Shown piece after piece: positions 34,565 to 46,844 of a stretch of DNA of 64,000 nt. The number at the start of each line of letters is the position of its first letter. The first letter of the stretch is position 1. The notes beneath the pieces were generated by a model that ran no database searches, was not told where the DNA came from, and was given only the letters and a program-made list of their open reading frames with translations. The stretch comes from Symsagittifera roscoffensis (lineage: Eukaryota; Xenacoelomorpha; Acoela; Convolutidae): NCBI RefSeq assembly GCF_963678635.1, contig NC_087063.1, forward strand, positions 23,814,701 through 23,878,700, written 5' to 3'. The position numbers and the translations under genes are program-made.

Positions 34565-34655
34565 TTCGGCTAGCACCATGCTGGCAGAATTGGCTTGTTA
34601 TTCTGCTATGAGTCAGAAAAACCATACAATTCTGCCAAATTGCTGCTAGCCGAAA
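34565..34655. repeat. 91-bp imperfect hairpin
   Basis: TTCGGCTAGCACCATGCTGG followed by CAGAATTG faces CAATTCTGCCAAATTGCTGC followed by TAGCCGAA, giving stems near 28 bp. It recurs at 38736-38826 only through the segmental duplication. It may be a tiny TIR element. Confidence 0.6.
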
Positions 34656-35337
34656 GTTTTAGTTTACTTTTTACCCATTTGCGTTTATTTATAATCTTAT
34701 TTTTTTGCACGTTGTCCAATTATCATTTACCATATTTATTGAGTCAAAAAAAGGATAGAACTTAGAATGATTGTAACAAAAAGTTGTTTCAATATTCGTT
34801 AATCAGAAGAATTTAACTCGGTAATTTGATTAGGTGTATTCATTTTACAAACCCCACTCCCCATAGAAAAGTTACGGGGTTTTAAAATGAAGAATCGTTG
34901 TGTTTCTATCCAACGAAGACAGCATTGCACACAAAATCAAATGCCAACCAGAAATGCCAAAGAAGATGAAATGCTATACCATATTCCAGCATGATCAGTC
35001 GTAATTAAATCGATATTGAAAAATATCAATTGATTTATCAAATGAAATATCAAAGAAGATCAAATCATGCATCATATACCAGCATGATTTATCATATACC
35101 AGCAAATGATTTATCAAAGAAGATCAAATGATATATCATATAACAGTATGATCAGTCGTAATTAAATCAATATTGAAAAAAAACTCGATAAATTGTCGCG
35201 AGCTCAGTGAGAAATTGAGAAATTGACGACCAATCTGTGGAATTCGCTTTTTACTGTGTGCTGATGTTTCGCAAAAATTTATTTGTCTGCAAAAAAGGTT
35301 AAAATGTCAAAAAGTGCTCTATACTTTAGTTACGTAC
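34656..35337. other. R unit interior, low-complexity repeats
   Basis: It holds a loose tandem of ATATCAAAGAAGATCAAAT and CATATACCAGCATGAT units (about 34,960-35,170). The same stretch recurs in R2 and R3. No gene seen. Confidence 0.5.
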
Positions 35338-35620
35338 TTATGGAGGGGTGGATCTAGGATTTTTATCGAAAGGGGGGGGGGGCGGATTTTCAAAAAAAAA
35401 AATTTTTAGGTCGGCCGAGCTCTCACTAATCACTTAAAACTAAAAAGAACCTTTTTTGCCAAAACTTTTAAGCCGCCGACAAATTTTTGAAAAAAATAGG
35501 CCAAAAAAAGCGATTTTAAGCACTTTTTGAAAAATTTTTACCAAAAAATTGCGTTTTTTCGGCGCGCGCCGCCTCCTAAAAGTTAGTATACATTGGCGCC
35601 AAAGGCTATTTTAACCCCCT
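35338..35620 (+). repeat. M-family repeat in R1
   Basis: GGGGTGGATCTAGGATTTTT, a G run, CGGCCGAGCTCTCAC, ATTGCGTTTTTTCGGCGCG and TTGGCGCCAAAGGCTATTTT in order, as at 10473-10765. The TTGGCGCCAA palindrome marks its end. Confidence 0.75.
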
Positions 35621-35725
35621 CCCGCAGTATAAGCTCCCTCCCCCAGTATAAGCTCCCTCCCCCAGTTTACCCCCTCCTCAACTTACCCCACCCATTAGTT
35701 GAGGGGGGAGGTAAAAAAAGCTTGA
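35610..35725. repeat. C/T-rich tandem with inverted partner
   Basis: Tandem copies of CCCTCCCCCAGTATAAGCT are followed by TTAGTTGAGGGGGGAGGTAA, which can pair with the C-rich strand. The same block lies in R2, R3 and R4 (about 39,800, 41,690 and 42,375). Confidence 0.65.
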
Positions 35726-35824
35726 ATGGGTGAGGGGATGATGTTGAGACATGGCATTTACTAAAAGACATGGCATGCATTTTGCAAACTTCTCGCAAAA
35801 TTTGCAAGATTTTTGCAAAAATAA

Positions 35825-36095
35825 TCGAAACTAGTTCTAAAAGTTATATGGATTGTAATGGATTTTTATTTCAAAATTAGGCAATTATAATGGATTATCT
35901 TGGCAAAAACAATCGAGTTCAGTGACAAAAATTATGGATTATAATCGATTATAATGGATTTTTTTTTCAAAAAATAGTCAATTATAATGGCAATAAAATC
36001 GACTTAGTGGTCTGAGTTGTAAATTTATAAGGGATTATAATGGATTATTTTTGTCTCGAGAATCCATTATAATTGATTAGAATCCATGGGCCCTC
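35825..36095. repeat. ATTATAATCGATTATAAT-rich block
   Basis: Repeated TTATAATGGATT and one exact 18-base palindrome ATTATAATCGATTATAAT (35938-35955). Related blocks are at about 39,990-40,240, 41,900-42,130, 42,590-42,810 and, outside the duplications, 52,855-53,640. Confidence 0.6.
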
Positions 36096-36484
36096 GGTAC
36101 GGGTCAAGGTTAACTATCTATATCTAATCAAAAGAATACGAAAACAGATAAAGCTTTTTATTAAGCAAAATGAGTCAAAATTATTCGAATAATTTTTTCT
36201 AGTTAACAAACTGCTTAACACAAAGTTTGCAATTTTTCAGATATTGCACTTTTCTTGAATTTTAATGTCATAATTGGTTTGTTAGTGTGAGCAAAATTTA
36301 TCACTTTGCACTTTATATGGCGTGTGTGGGGATGAATTTCACAAAAAATCTCAAAATTGATTTTAAAAAACTTAATTTTTACCTATTACATTTATTTTTT
36401 TCATATTATTACTGCTCCATAGACCTTAAGAGGCAGTCGGAACATTCAGGGCCTCGCACTGATACGAGCAGTCTTGTTTAAATT

Positions 36485-37250
36485 TTTCTTGCAATGAACA
36501 TAAGATTTGAGATTTAAAAATCATTGAAATGCATAAGAAGAAAGCCATATTGCATTGATAGGGTGAAACAATAGAGTTTTTATTATACTATCCTACACCA
36601 TCCTCGCTGGCAACTTTTTGACGCTTGCAGTGTACGTTGAGAACCTGAATTTTTTTATTATAAATTGTCAAAAAGTTTGAAGAAAAACTGATGACCAAGA
36701 GAAACATAAAAAATTGGAAGCTTGTGGAAAAAGCCCAATTTGTTTTATTGTAGTCTAATTAGAATTTAAAGTTTGGTTTAGAAAAAACAACCTCTTATAA
36801 ACTCACAAAATGTGTGTCTAAAACTAAACGCTTTAACTTTACTACATTTAGATTTTTATTGATGTGAAGCGGAAACCACAATGGACCTAAGAACGAGCCA
36901 TATGAGAAACTCTTTTTAATTAGCAAGCAGAGGGATGTATCTTACACCACATGAACCCAATAATGTCGTCTAGACAAAAAGTTGATAAAAAAGAGCTCTA
37001 AGTTATTTGGCAAAAATTGTAATCCATTGTGTATTCTACTGTAAATTTTAAATAGATTTTTTCTATTTATTTTTTTTTGAGGTGGGTAATCACTATTAGT
37101 CAATTATTCCCAAAGCCAAAGTGTTTGTGGATCGACAATTGACGTTTTACGTTCTAAATATACAGAGTTGATAAATTTTTCTTAAAATATCCAATAGAAG
37201 TTTTTAGAAAAAAAAGGTCGCGAGCTGCTAAAATCGACCTTACTATATTC
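36485..37250. repeat. X repeat, copy 3 (inverted)
   Basis: R2 counterpart of 32135-32897. Confidence 0.85.
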
Positions 37251-37272
37251 TTCATGCAATGGAAAATCTTTA

Positions 37273-38294
37273 TTGTTCCGAGTTTGATAACGAAACTAAC
37301 AGAATATTTGTGCACGGGATGGTTTTTTTTCCTCAAACATGTTTCGACTTTTTAACTAGCCATTTTTGTTTGAATTATTTTTTCATTCGAAACGTATTGT
37401 GTCTCGAGCTTAAATATGAAAAGATTAATTTTCGTAAGATTATGGGGGTTTAAGGATTGCCATTTTGACCAATTTGGGACAATTAACGCGCGATACATTT
37501 CGCGCTACTAACGCGTAAGCGGAGATTTAATCCCTTTTAGAAATCGTTCGAAGTTGTTAGTTGAAAGAAACTTATTTGCCATGATTGATTTGTTACAATA
37601 AGCGAAATCTATCTTTTTGTATTTTATATAGCGTGTGGGGGATGATTTTCATTAGAAAATTAAAACATTAGAAGTTTTTTTTGTTTTATGTAATTTTTTT
37701 AATGATACAGTGCTGAATTAACCGCCAAAAATACCCAGTCGATCACAGACAAAATTATATCAAAGTGAGCCCCTTACGTAGCCCAACAAACTTTAACAAG
37801 GGTATATTCTCCAAAACATTGTATAATTTATTTTATTTTTGTTTGATAAAAAAGGCCGTTTTTGTTATATAAAAAACCAACTTTTTTTTTTTAAACAATT
37901 TTTAAACGGTTTTCAGAATATACCCTTGTTAAATTTTGTTGGGCTACGCAAGGGGTTCTTTTTGATATAATTATGTCTGTGATCGACTGGGTATTTTTGG
38001 TGTAATTTTTGATAAACTAAGAAAAGCCAAAATGACCCATTTTTGGGGTAAAATTTTGGGCCCGAATTTCGAAAACAAAGCAATACACCATATTAATTCT
38101 GTTAAAATTTTAAGCAAGTTTTTTCTTCACTAATTTTCACCTAAACTCAACCCAATTTGAGAAAAACGCATTTTAAATTTCAAGTTTAACGCGTTTTGTC
38201 CGGTTAATTTATATCAGTACTGTATTACTGCTCCATAAACCTTAAAAGGCAGTTGGAAGATTCAGGGCTTCGCCCTGATACGAGCAGTCTTGTT
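37273..38294 (+). mobile_element. Y element in R2 with shortened Tc1-like insert
   Basis: R2 counterpart of 32927-34124. It keeps the standard hairpin CAGGGCTTCGCCCTG and GAGCAGTCTTG before TTT. Confidence 0.85.
37708..38222. mobile_element. Tc1/mariner-like foldback, one arm deleted
   Basis: Same element as 33341-34053, with TA at 37706-37707 and 38223-38224. It is 515 bp because about 200 bp of the left arm is missing between AATTAACCG and CCAAAAATACCC, so it no longer folds fully. The loss happened after the R1/R2 duplication. Confidence 0.85.
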
Positions 38295-38295
38295 T

Positions 38296-38600
38296 CATTT
38301 TGGAACGATTTTCAAGAGAGATTAAATCTCCGCTTACGCGTTAATAGCGCGAAATGTACCACGCCAAATGTATTGCACGTTAGCTGTCCCAAATAGGCCA
38401 AATTGTCCCAAGTTGTCCCAAATTGGCCGAACATTGTTTAAACTATCTAAAACTTACGAAAATTGATCAGGGGTGACATATTTTTTGAAGTTTGAGTTCA
38501 GGACTACAAATCTTTTTAGTTGGTATAGAAAAATTCTGTCAAAACGGCTAGATAAAAATTCAAAAAAAAGCGTAGAGAAAAGGTTTACCCCGTGACACAA
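38296..38600 (-). mobile_element. Y fragment, minus, R2 copy
   Basis: R2 counterpart of 34126-34420. Confidence 0.65.
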
Positions 38601-38735
38601 ATGAGAATGTGTTAGAATCTATAAGCCAGATTGTGTTTCAATTAGATAAAAAAGTCACTTTTTCATAATTTACGACAGTGTGCACAAAAGTTAAGATTTC
38701 AAGAAGTTGCAGATGGGGAAAAGGAGTCGAGCCTA

Positions 38736-38826
38736 TTCGGCTAGCACCATGCTGGCAGAATTGGCTAGTTATTCTGCTATGAGTCAGAAAAACCATACAA
38801 TTCTGCCAAATTGCTGCTAGCCGAAA
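38736..38826. repeat. 91-bp imperfect hairpin, R2 copy
   Basis: Counterpart of 34565-34655 with a few substitutions. Confidence 0.6.
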
Positions 38827-39526
38827 ATTCTAGTCCACTTTTTACCCATTTGCGTTTATTTATAATCTTAATTTTTTGCACGTTGTCTAATTATCATGAA
38901 AATTGGCATTTACCATATTTATCGAGTCAAAAAAGTGTAGAACTTAGAATGATCGTAACAAAAAGCTGTTTCAATATTCGTTAATCAGAAGAATTTAACT
39001 CGGTAATTTGATTAGGGGTATTCATTTTACAAACCCCACTCCCCATAGAAAAGTTACGGGGTTTTAAAATGAATAATCGTTGTGTTTCTATCCAACCAAG
39101 ACAGCATTGCACACAAAATCAAATGCCAACCAGAAATGCCAAAGAAGATGAAATGATATACCATATTCCAGCATGATCAGACGTAATCAAATCGATATTG
39201 AAAAATATCAATTGATTTATCAAATGAAAAATCAAAGAAGATCAAATCATGCATCATATACCAGCATGATTTATCATATACCAGCAAATGATATATCAAA
39301 GAAGATCAAATTATATATGATATAACAGTATGATCAGTCGTAATTAAATCAATATTGAAAAAAAAACTCGATAAATTGTCGCGAGCTCAGTGAGAAATTT
39401 AGAAATTGACGACCAATCTGTGGAATTCGCTTTTTACAGAGTGCTGATGTTTTGCAAAAATTTATTTGTCTGCAAAAAAAGGTTAAAATGTCAAAGAGGG
39501 CTTTACACTTTAGTTACGAACTTATG

Positions 39527-39800
39527 GAGGGGTGGATCTAGGATTTTCTCGAGAGGGGGGGGGGCCGGATTTTCAAAAAGTTTTTTTTTAAGTCGACCGA
39601 GCTCTCACTAATCACTAAAAACTAAAAAGACCCTGTTTTGACCAAAACTTTTAGGCCGCCGACAAAATTTTGAAAAAAAATAGGCAAAAAATAGCGTTTT
39701 TAAGCAGTTTTTGAAAAAATTTTACCAAAAAATTGCGTTTTTTCGGCGCGCGCCGCCTCCTAAAAGTTAGTATATATTGGCGCCAAAGGCTATTTTAACC
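39527..39800 (+). repeat. M-family repeat in R2
   Basis: Same order of blocks as 35338-35620, with a G run of ten or so after CTCGAGA. Confidence 0.75.
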
Positions 39801-40432
39801 CCCTCCCACAGTATAAGCTCCCTCCCCCAGTTTACCCCATTCTCAGTTTACCCCATCCATTAGTTGAGGGGGGAGGTAAAAAAGCTTGAATGGGTGAGGA
39901 GATGACGTTGAGACATGGCATTTACTAAAAAACATGGCATACATTTTGCAAACTTCTCGCAAAATTTGCAAAATTTTTGCAAAAATAATCGAATTTAGTT
40001 CTAAAAATTAAATGGTTTATAATGAATTTTTCCTTCAAAAATAAGCAATTATAATAGATTATCTTAGCAAAAACAGTCGATTTCAGTGACAAAAATTATG
40101 GATTCTAATCGATTATGATGGATTTTTTTTTAAAAAAATAGTCGATTATAATGGCAATATAATCGATTTCGTGGTCTGAGTTGTAACTCTACAAGAGATT
40201 ATAATGGATTATTTTTGTCTCGGAAATCCATTATATTTGATTAGAATCCATGGGCGCTCGGTGCGGGTCGAGTTTAACGTATTATATCTAATCAAAAGTA
40301 TACGAAAACACATAAAACTTTTTATTAAGCAAAATGAGTCAAAATTACCCGAAGAGTTTTTTCTAGTTAACAAACTGCTTAACAAAAAATTTGCGATTTT
40401 TCAGATATTGCACTTTTCTTGAATTTTAATGG

Positions 40433-40850
40433 ACTGAGTAATAACCTATAATAATAAATTAACTAATATATAGGCATAAGTTTTAATCAAACAAATCGAA
40501 CCACAAGCTCCGCATTTAAAACTTGTTCAATTTAATTTTGCAATATATATAGATAATTTTGTCTTGGAAAACTTTTTATCTAAAATCATTTTAAATTGTG
40601 AAAAATGCGTTCAAAAATTTAATTTTTTTGCGTTTTCTCTCAAGAGACTAAGTCGAATCTAAATTTATATTGAATATGCATCAAAAAAAGTTAAGGGTAC
40701 TAAAATGCAGTTCAATTAGTTGTGACTTATTTGTTTTACGAGTTCGGATTTTGGGTTCTGCACCGGTAATTTAGATAGGCTAATCAATCAGAAAATTGGT
40801 TTCATTTTATTTTTGAGGTTTCATATGACTGGAAGTTGTTCTTGACTGAC
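40433..40850. repeat. S segment, copy 1
   Basis: It directly follows R2 (GACTGAGTAATAACC start) and recurs at 43008-43425 with few changes. It marks the outer edge of the next duplication round. Confidence 0.85.
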
Positions 40851-42308
40851 AAAAAGCTGTTTCAAGATTCGTTAATCAGAAGCATTTTACTCGGTAATTT
40901 GATTAGGGGTATTAATTTTACAAACCCCACTCCCCATAGAAAAGTTACGGGGTTTTAAAATGAAGAATCGTTGTGTTTCTATCCAACCAAGACAGCATTG
41001 CACACAAAATCAAATGCCAACCAGAAATGCCAAAGAAGATGAAATGATATACCATATTCCAGCATGATCAGACGTAATCAAATCGATATTGAAAAATATC
41101 AATTGATTTATCAAATGAAATATCAAAGAAGATCAAATCATGCATCATATACCAGCATGATTTATCATATACCAGCAAATGATATATCAAAGAAGATCAA
41201 ATGATATATCATATAACAGTATGATCAGTCGTAATTAAATCAATTTTGAAAAAAAAACTCGATAAATTGTCGCGAGCTCAGTGAGAAATTTAGAAATTGA
41301 CGACCAATCTGTGGAATTCGCTTTTTACTGTGTGCTGATGTTTTGCAAAAATTTATTTGTCTGCAAAAAAAGGTTAAAACGTCAAAGAGGGCTTTATACT
41401 TTAGTTACGAACTTATGGAGGAATGGATCTAGGATTTTCTCGAGAGGGGGGGGGGGCGGATTTTCAAAAAGTTTTTTTTAAGTCGGCCGAGCTCTCACTA
41501 ATCACTAAAAACTAAAAAGACCCTGTTTTGACCAAAACTTTTAGGCCGCCGACAAAATTTTGAAAAACATAGGCCAAAAATAGCGTTTTTAAGCAGTTTT
41601 TGAAAAAATTTTACCAAAAAATTGCGTTTTTTTGGCGTGCGCCGCCTCCTAAAAGTTAGTATATATTGGCGCCAAAGGCTATTTTAACCCCCTCCCCCAG
41701 TATAAGCTCCCTCCCCCAGTTTACCCCATCCTCAGTTTACCCCACCCATTAGTTGAGGGGGGAGGTAAAAAAAGCTTGAATGGGTGAGGAGATGACGTTG
41801 AGACATGGCATTTACTAAAAGACATGGCATACATTTTGCAAACTTCTCGCAAAATTTGCAAAGTTTTTGCAAAAATAATCGAATTTAGTTCTAAAAATTA
41901 AATGGTTTATAATGGATTTTTCTTTCAAAAAAAAAACAATTATAATAGATTATCTTACCAAAAACAATCGATTTCAGTGACAAAAATTATGGATTATAAT
42001 CGATTATGATGGATTTTTTTTCAAAAAAATATTCGATTATAATGGCAATATAATCGATTTCGTGGTCTGAGTTGTAACTCTATAAGGGATTATAATGGAT
42101 TATTTTTGTCTCGGAAATCCATTATATTTGATTAGAATCCATATGCGCTCGGTGCGGGTCGAGTTTTACTATTTATATCTAATCAAAAGTATACGAAAAC
42201 ACATAAAACTTTTTATTAAGCAAAATGAGTCGAAATTACTCGAAGAGTTTTTTCTAGTCAACAAACTGCTTAACAAAAATTTGCGATTTTTCAGATATTG
42301 CACTTTTA
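40851..42308. repeat. Segmental duplication, unit R3
   Basis: It repeats the last 1.45 kb of R2 (from AAAAAGCTGTTTCAA at 38959) and is closer to R2 than R1 is. It contains the loose AAAGAAGATCAAAT tandem, an M copy (41412-41690), the C/T-rich tandem and the AT block. Confidence 0.88.
41412..41690 (+). repeat. M-family repeat in R3
   Basis: GGATCTAGGATTTTCTCGAG, G run, CGGCCGAGCTCTCAC and TATTGGCGCCAAAGGC. Confidence 0.75.
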
Positions 42309-42995
42309 TTGCGTTTTTTTGGCGTGCGCCGCCTCCTAAAAGTTAGTATATATTGGCGCCAAAGGCTATTTTAACCCCCTCCCCCAGTATAAGCTCCCTC
42401 CCCCAGTTTACCCCATCCTCAGTTTACCCCACCCATTAGTTGAGGGGGGAGGTAAAAAAAGCTTGAATGGGTGAGGAGATGACGTTGAGACATGGCATTT
42501 ACTAAAAGACATGGCATACATTTTGCAAACTTCTCGCAAAATTTGCAAAGTTTTTGCAAAAATAATCGAATTTAGTTCTAAAAATTAAATGGTTTATAAT
42601 GGATTTTTCTTTCAAAAAAAAACAATTATAATAGATTATCTTACCAAAAACAATCGATTTCAGTGACAAAAATTATGGATTATAATCGATTATGATGGAT
42701 TTTTTTTCAAAAAAATAGTCGATTATAATGGCAATATAATCGATTTCGTGGTCTGAGTTGTAACTCTATAAGGGATTATAATGGATTATTTTTGTCTCGG
42801 GAATCCATTATATTTGATTAGAATCCATATGCGCTCGGTGCGGGTCGAGTTTTACTATTTATATCTAATCAAAAGTATACGAAAACACATAAAACTTTTT
42901 ATTAAGCAAAATGAGTCGAAATTACTCGAAGAGTTTTTTCTAGTCAACAAACTGCTTAACAAAAATTTGCGATTTTTCAGATATTGCACTTTTCT
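42309..42995. repeat. 687-bp tandem duplication, unit R4
   Basis: Near-identical to 41622-42308, starting at TTGCGTTTTTTTGGCGTGCG. It is the youngest layer of the cascade here. The frames 42095-42346 and 42781-43005 are its duplicated shadows. Confidence 0.88.
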
Positions 42996-43007
42996 TGAAT
43001 TTTAATG

Positions 43008-43425
43008 GACTGAGTAATAACCTATAATAATAAATTAACTAATAAATAGGCATAAGTTTTAATCAAACAAATCGAACCACAAGCTCCGCATTTAAAATTT
43101 GTTCAATTTACTTTTGCAATATATATAGATAATTTTGTCTTGAAAACTTTTTATCTAAAATCATTTTAAATTGTGAAAAATGCGTTCAAAATTTTAATTT
43201 TCTTGCGTTTTCTCTCAAGAGACTAAGTCGAATCTAAATTTATATTGAATATGCATCAAAAAAAGTTAAGGGTACTAAAATGCAGTTCAAACATTTGTGA
43301 CTTATTTGTTTTACGAGTTCGGATTTTGGGTTCTGCACCGGTAATTTAGATAGGCTAATCAATCAGAAAATTGGTTTTATTTTATTTTTGAGGTTTCATA
43401 TGACTGGAAGTTTTCGTTTGATGTG
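43008..43425. repeat. S segment, copy 2
   Basis: Second copy of 40433-40850. It ends where the sequence diverges after CATATGACTGGAAGTT. Confidence 0.85.
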
Positions 43426-43457
43426 AAGAACTGAGTTTTTAAAACTAATTTTTTTTC

Positions 43458-43994
43458 TTGTTCCAACTTTAGAAGAGATAAGGAAAATTTATGCTTGAGG
43501 TAGTTTTTTTTGCTCCAATTCTTAAAGAAAATGCGGAATGTTTATGCTTGAGTTTTTTTAGTCCGTCGTTTCGACTTTTTAACTAAAATTTTTGACAAAC
43601 ATTTTTATAGCATCTAAATATATTATTGTTTGAAGCTCAAATGATTAAAAATTTTGAACTTGTGACCTTTTTCCGCAATGTTATAATAGCTTAAAATCGG
43701 GCGTACTCTTACGATTTTAATTAAAATTGAAATAATAAACGCGCAATATAATCCGTTTTATTAAAGCTTATAAGCGTATAATTATATCCTACGAAACTGA
43801 AAAGTATATCATTTGGCAGTACACGGAGCTTGTGGGATGATAAATTGAGAAATAAAGCTTCAAAAAAATTCAAAATTTTCTATTTTTTTTTTGAATTTTT
43901 CATAAGATCTTTTTTCAACCAAAAAAGCTTGTGATCGACAACAAAAGGCAGTAGAAACATTCGGGGCTTGCCCTGATGTACGAGCAGTCTTGTT
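43458..43994 (+). mobile_element. Old Y element
   Basis: Weak start CTTGTTCCAACTTTAG; faint inner landmarks; clear end GCAGTAGAAACATTCGGGGC, CCCTGATGTACGAGCAGTC and TTG. Strongly diverged. Confidence 0.65.
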
Positions 43995-45579
43995 GAATTT
44001 ACCGTCAGGTTTGCAGAAAATATCAGATTTCATCAGCTAAGAATTTAGGTGTGTCTTTTTTATCCAAACTAATTGGGGCAATTTTGTGCAACAGGAAATT
44101 ACTTTGGGCCTCGAACCCAAAAGAACAACCGGCGCCGAAAACTGTGTTAATAAATAGTTCCTGATTGTATCAATTTGAAACGCTATTTCGTTTAATAAAA
44201 ACTAGAGGATAGCTGTGCACAAATATCAGCCCTTTCTAGACACTAGGAAAAGGTTAAACTTGCTACAATTAAGAGAAAAAGATCACTTGAAAGTTTAGTG
44301 TTATTATTGAAAAACTTGAGTTATACGTAGCCTATAGTAGCGCAATTCGGAAGGAAGGGGACGGTTAGTTAAACGGTCGTAAGGTAAACTTTTGAGTACG
44401 TCTCTCATCAATTATACATATAATTTTGTATACTCCTATTGCGATTATCTTTGGTATTTTTTGCGTCTTAAATATTTTTGCGGTATATATGGTGTGCAAA
44501 AAACTTTGGGCTACTTGCACAGCAATCGGATATTTTTGTTCGGCAATCTTGAAGCAGAAAAATTTTTGGACTAAAAAACTGCTGCTAAATGTCTCCAGCT
44601 ATAAAGGAACATGAACTAAGACCGAAAAAAAACCATATTCACATGCTCGATTATGAACTCTTCTTGCGAGCTCAAAAATTTAATTAAAAGCAATATCAAA
44701 TTGCTGCTTGGAACTCTTATTGAGTACTAAATTTCACCGGTTTCTGGGCTAAAATATTTTTCGAGTACGTCAGTCAGCCTTTGGCAGGGAAGTGCATCGA
44801 ATTGGAATGAAATTTTTTGTGAGCTTTATCAAAACGGTTATTAAACACTAATAAAAGATTATCTTACCAGGACAATGCTTGTATCGTTCCAGCTACCTCT
44901 AGCTTGCCTGAAGTTGTTTATGATTTAAAAATTAATGATGGAATTTTAAAATAATTACCAAGTAGCTAGCTGTTGAAAGTGTTCCCTCAGAAGACTCCGT
45001 TTCAATGAATATTTTCCGTCTATTATCGGATGATTTGAACCAATTCAAGTTTTACTCAATTCAAGTTGTAGTCGAATAATTCGCCACTTCTGAGTTAATA
45101 ATAAAGATAACTGAACTGAGTAAGAAGCATGCCATAATTGGTCAAAATGCCCAAATTGACAATAGTTAAAAATTTCGATGAAATCAATCTTTAAAGTTTT
45201 TATACAGGAGATTGGAGCTCAATTACTCTTGCAGTTTTAGGAACTGGAAACACGCATTAGATTAATTAACTAACTTTCTTATCATGAAAAAAAACGAAGG
45301 ACATCAAATGAAATTTTGAAGGTCCGATCCCAGTTTGACGTCGTTTTGTGTTCAGGCCGCGGCGACAGTCATTAGGTTTATTCAGACCGTGGCCACTAAA
45401 CTTTGATTTAATCAGATATTGAGGATCAGAATGTTAAATGTTCGGACCTTGTGGACCGAATAAATCCAGCGTTAACCGTTTTGTATGGATTGTTTGTTAT
45501 CGTGGAACCCAAAAATATCCATTCAATGAGTGGGGACCAAAAAGATTAGTCAAAACAGTTTAAACTAAAAGTATGCGCT
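43995..45579. other. Mostly unassigned DNA with a W 3' end
   Basis: GGGCTACTTGCACAGCAATC at about 44,508-44,527 followed by TTTTTG looks like a decayed W 3' end. About 45,350-45,465 has repeated TTCAGACCGTGGCCAC-type units and GTTCGGACCTTGTGGACC. No gene was supported. Confidence 0.35.
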
Positions 45580-46090
45580 CAAGTTGTGAGCACCAACGTA
45601 TAATAGCTCAATTTTTTTTATCTTGAGCCCAAATTAAAATATTTCACCTGCGATCACTTTTCTTAAAATTACAGGGGCTTGAAGACTGTATATGGCCAAG
45701 ATTTCAGCCAAGATTTGATAGAAATTGTTTCAACATGAAGTGAGCTTTGTATTTGGTCTTTTTAATACTTTGCTATATGGGAAAAATATCGCTTTGCTTT
45801 TTACATGGCCTGTGAGTGTATATTTTTCAAAAACACAAAAATGTTTTTAGAAATATTTTTACTTTTTTTTTGAAAATTTGATTTTTTTTTCAGAGCGAAC
45901 AATACTCTATTGACATGAAAACGCAGTCCAAAAATTCAATGCTTTGCTTGGTATGCACAGTTTTTTTTTGAAGAAAGTAGGGAATAAAAATAGGCTGGAG
46001 GAGAAAGACCCAATAATCAAAAACTATTCGAGATCAGTTAAAGAGCAGTCAGAGCATTCAGGGCTTTGCCCTGATACAAGCACTCTTGTT
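45580..46090 (+). mobile_element. Old Y element
   Basis: The inner blocks TTTCACCTGCGATCACTTTT and GGGGCTTGAAGACTG precede a clear end: CAGAGCATTCAGGGC, hairpin CAGGGCTTTGCCCTG, ATACAAGCACTCTTG before TTT. Confidence 0.7.
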
Positions 46091-46355
46091 TTCTCTTATT
46101 TCCTAAACTATTCTAAGCTTTTCTCCTGTGAAGATCATGCGTACTGTTCCCTGATGTGCTATATAATAGAATGAGATCCACGTGATCTTTTTGAGATTTA
46201 TATTTTGAACATTGTTCAGAGTTTGTTTCCGGAATATGCCTTGTACATATCAGCTAAGCTTCTAAATCGTTCTTCTGTGTTTTGAGTTATCGTCGCTTTC
46301 ATTATAGATTTTATTAAGTCGAGCTGGATTCGTTAGATTGGACTAGAAAAGTAGT

Positions 46356-46450
46356 AGTTTTGCAACTGTTTTTTCACGCACGAGTAAATTATTATTGTGC
46401 ACTCTGATAGTGAACTAATTTCCGGAGTGCGTGAAAAACAGTTGCAAAAG
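46356..46450. repeat. Hairpin of about 95 bp
   Basis: TTTTGCAACTGTTTTTTCAC at left pairs with GTGAAAAACAGTTGCAAAAG at right; the stem is about 25 bp and continues imperfectly. It is a possible miniature TIR element without clear target repeats. Confidence 0.6.
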
Positions 46451-46844
46451 GGCTTTAGTCAACACAAAAATTATTTGTTCATGCTTGTTTTCCACTCGTT
46501 TTTCTCATGTTAAAGTACCTCTACAGCTTTTACACCACCTCTACAGCTCAGTTGCGAGCGTGAACGTAAAGAATTTTTTCACGCCGATTGAACGCACCCT
46601 GCAGATTAACTAGTTTTGTTCATTCAACAAATTTCACATACTGATCTTTTCATGAACTGCGAATGAACCCACACAACTTGACAGAGATGTTTCAATGCAC
46701 CAGTGACTAATTGATTGATTGTGTTTTTGCATCTCTAACTATATTTAGGACGATTGTAGAGTTAGCTTTAATTTTTAATCTTTTTTAGAAAAAAATGAAG
46801 GAAAGTATACTTTAGGTTTTTTTCTACAGTCAAAAATAATTTTT

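Larger units (their letters stand above)
31913..36262. repeat. Segmental duplication, unit R1
   Basis: About 4.35 kb repeated directly at 36263-40432. It runs from inside the Y element (TTTAATGTCATAATTGG) to TTGAATTTTAATG. The join to R2 shares TTTAATG with both parents, a 7-base microhomology. Most of the length difference from R2 comes from one deletion in the inner Tc1-like element. Confidence 0.9.
36263..40432. repeat. Segmental duplication, unit R2
   Basis: Second copy of R1, starting inside a Y element. It carries its own X copy (36485-37250), Y copy (37273-38294), hairpin (38736-38826), M copy (39527-39800) and AT block. Many point differences show that the duplication is not recent. 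Confidence 0.9.

Noticed and set aside
44875-44930. Possible receptor micro-exon on the minus strand with donor CTG|GTAAGAT
   Set aside because: Its 40-base length does not fit the phase needed before the TM5 exon, and no TM3 or TM4 residues are readable.
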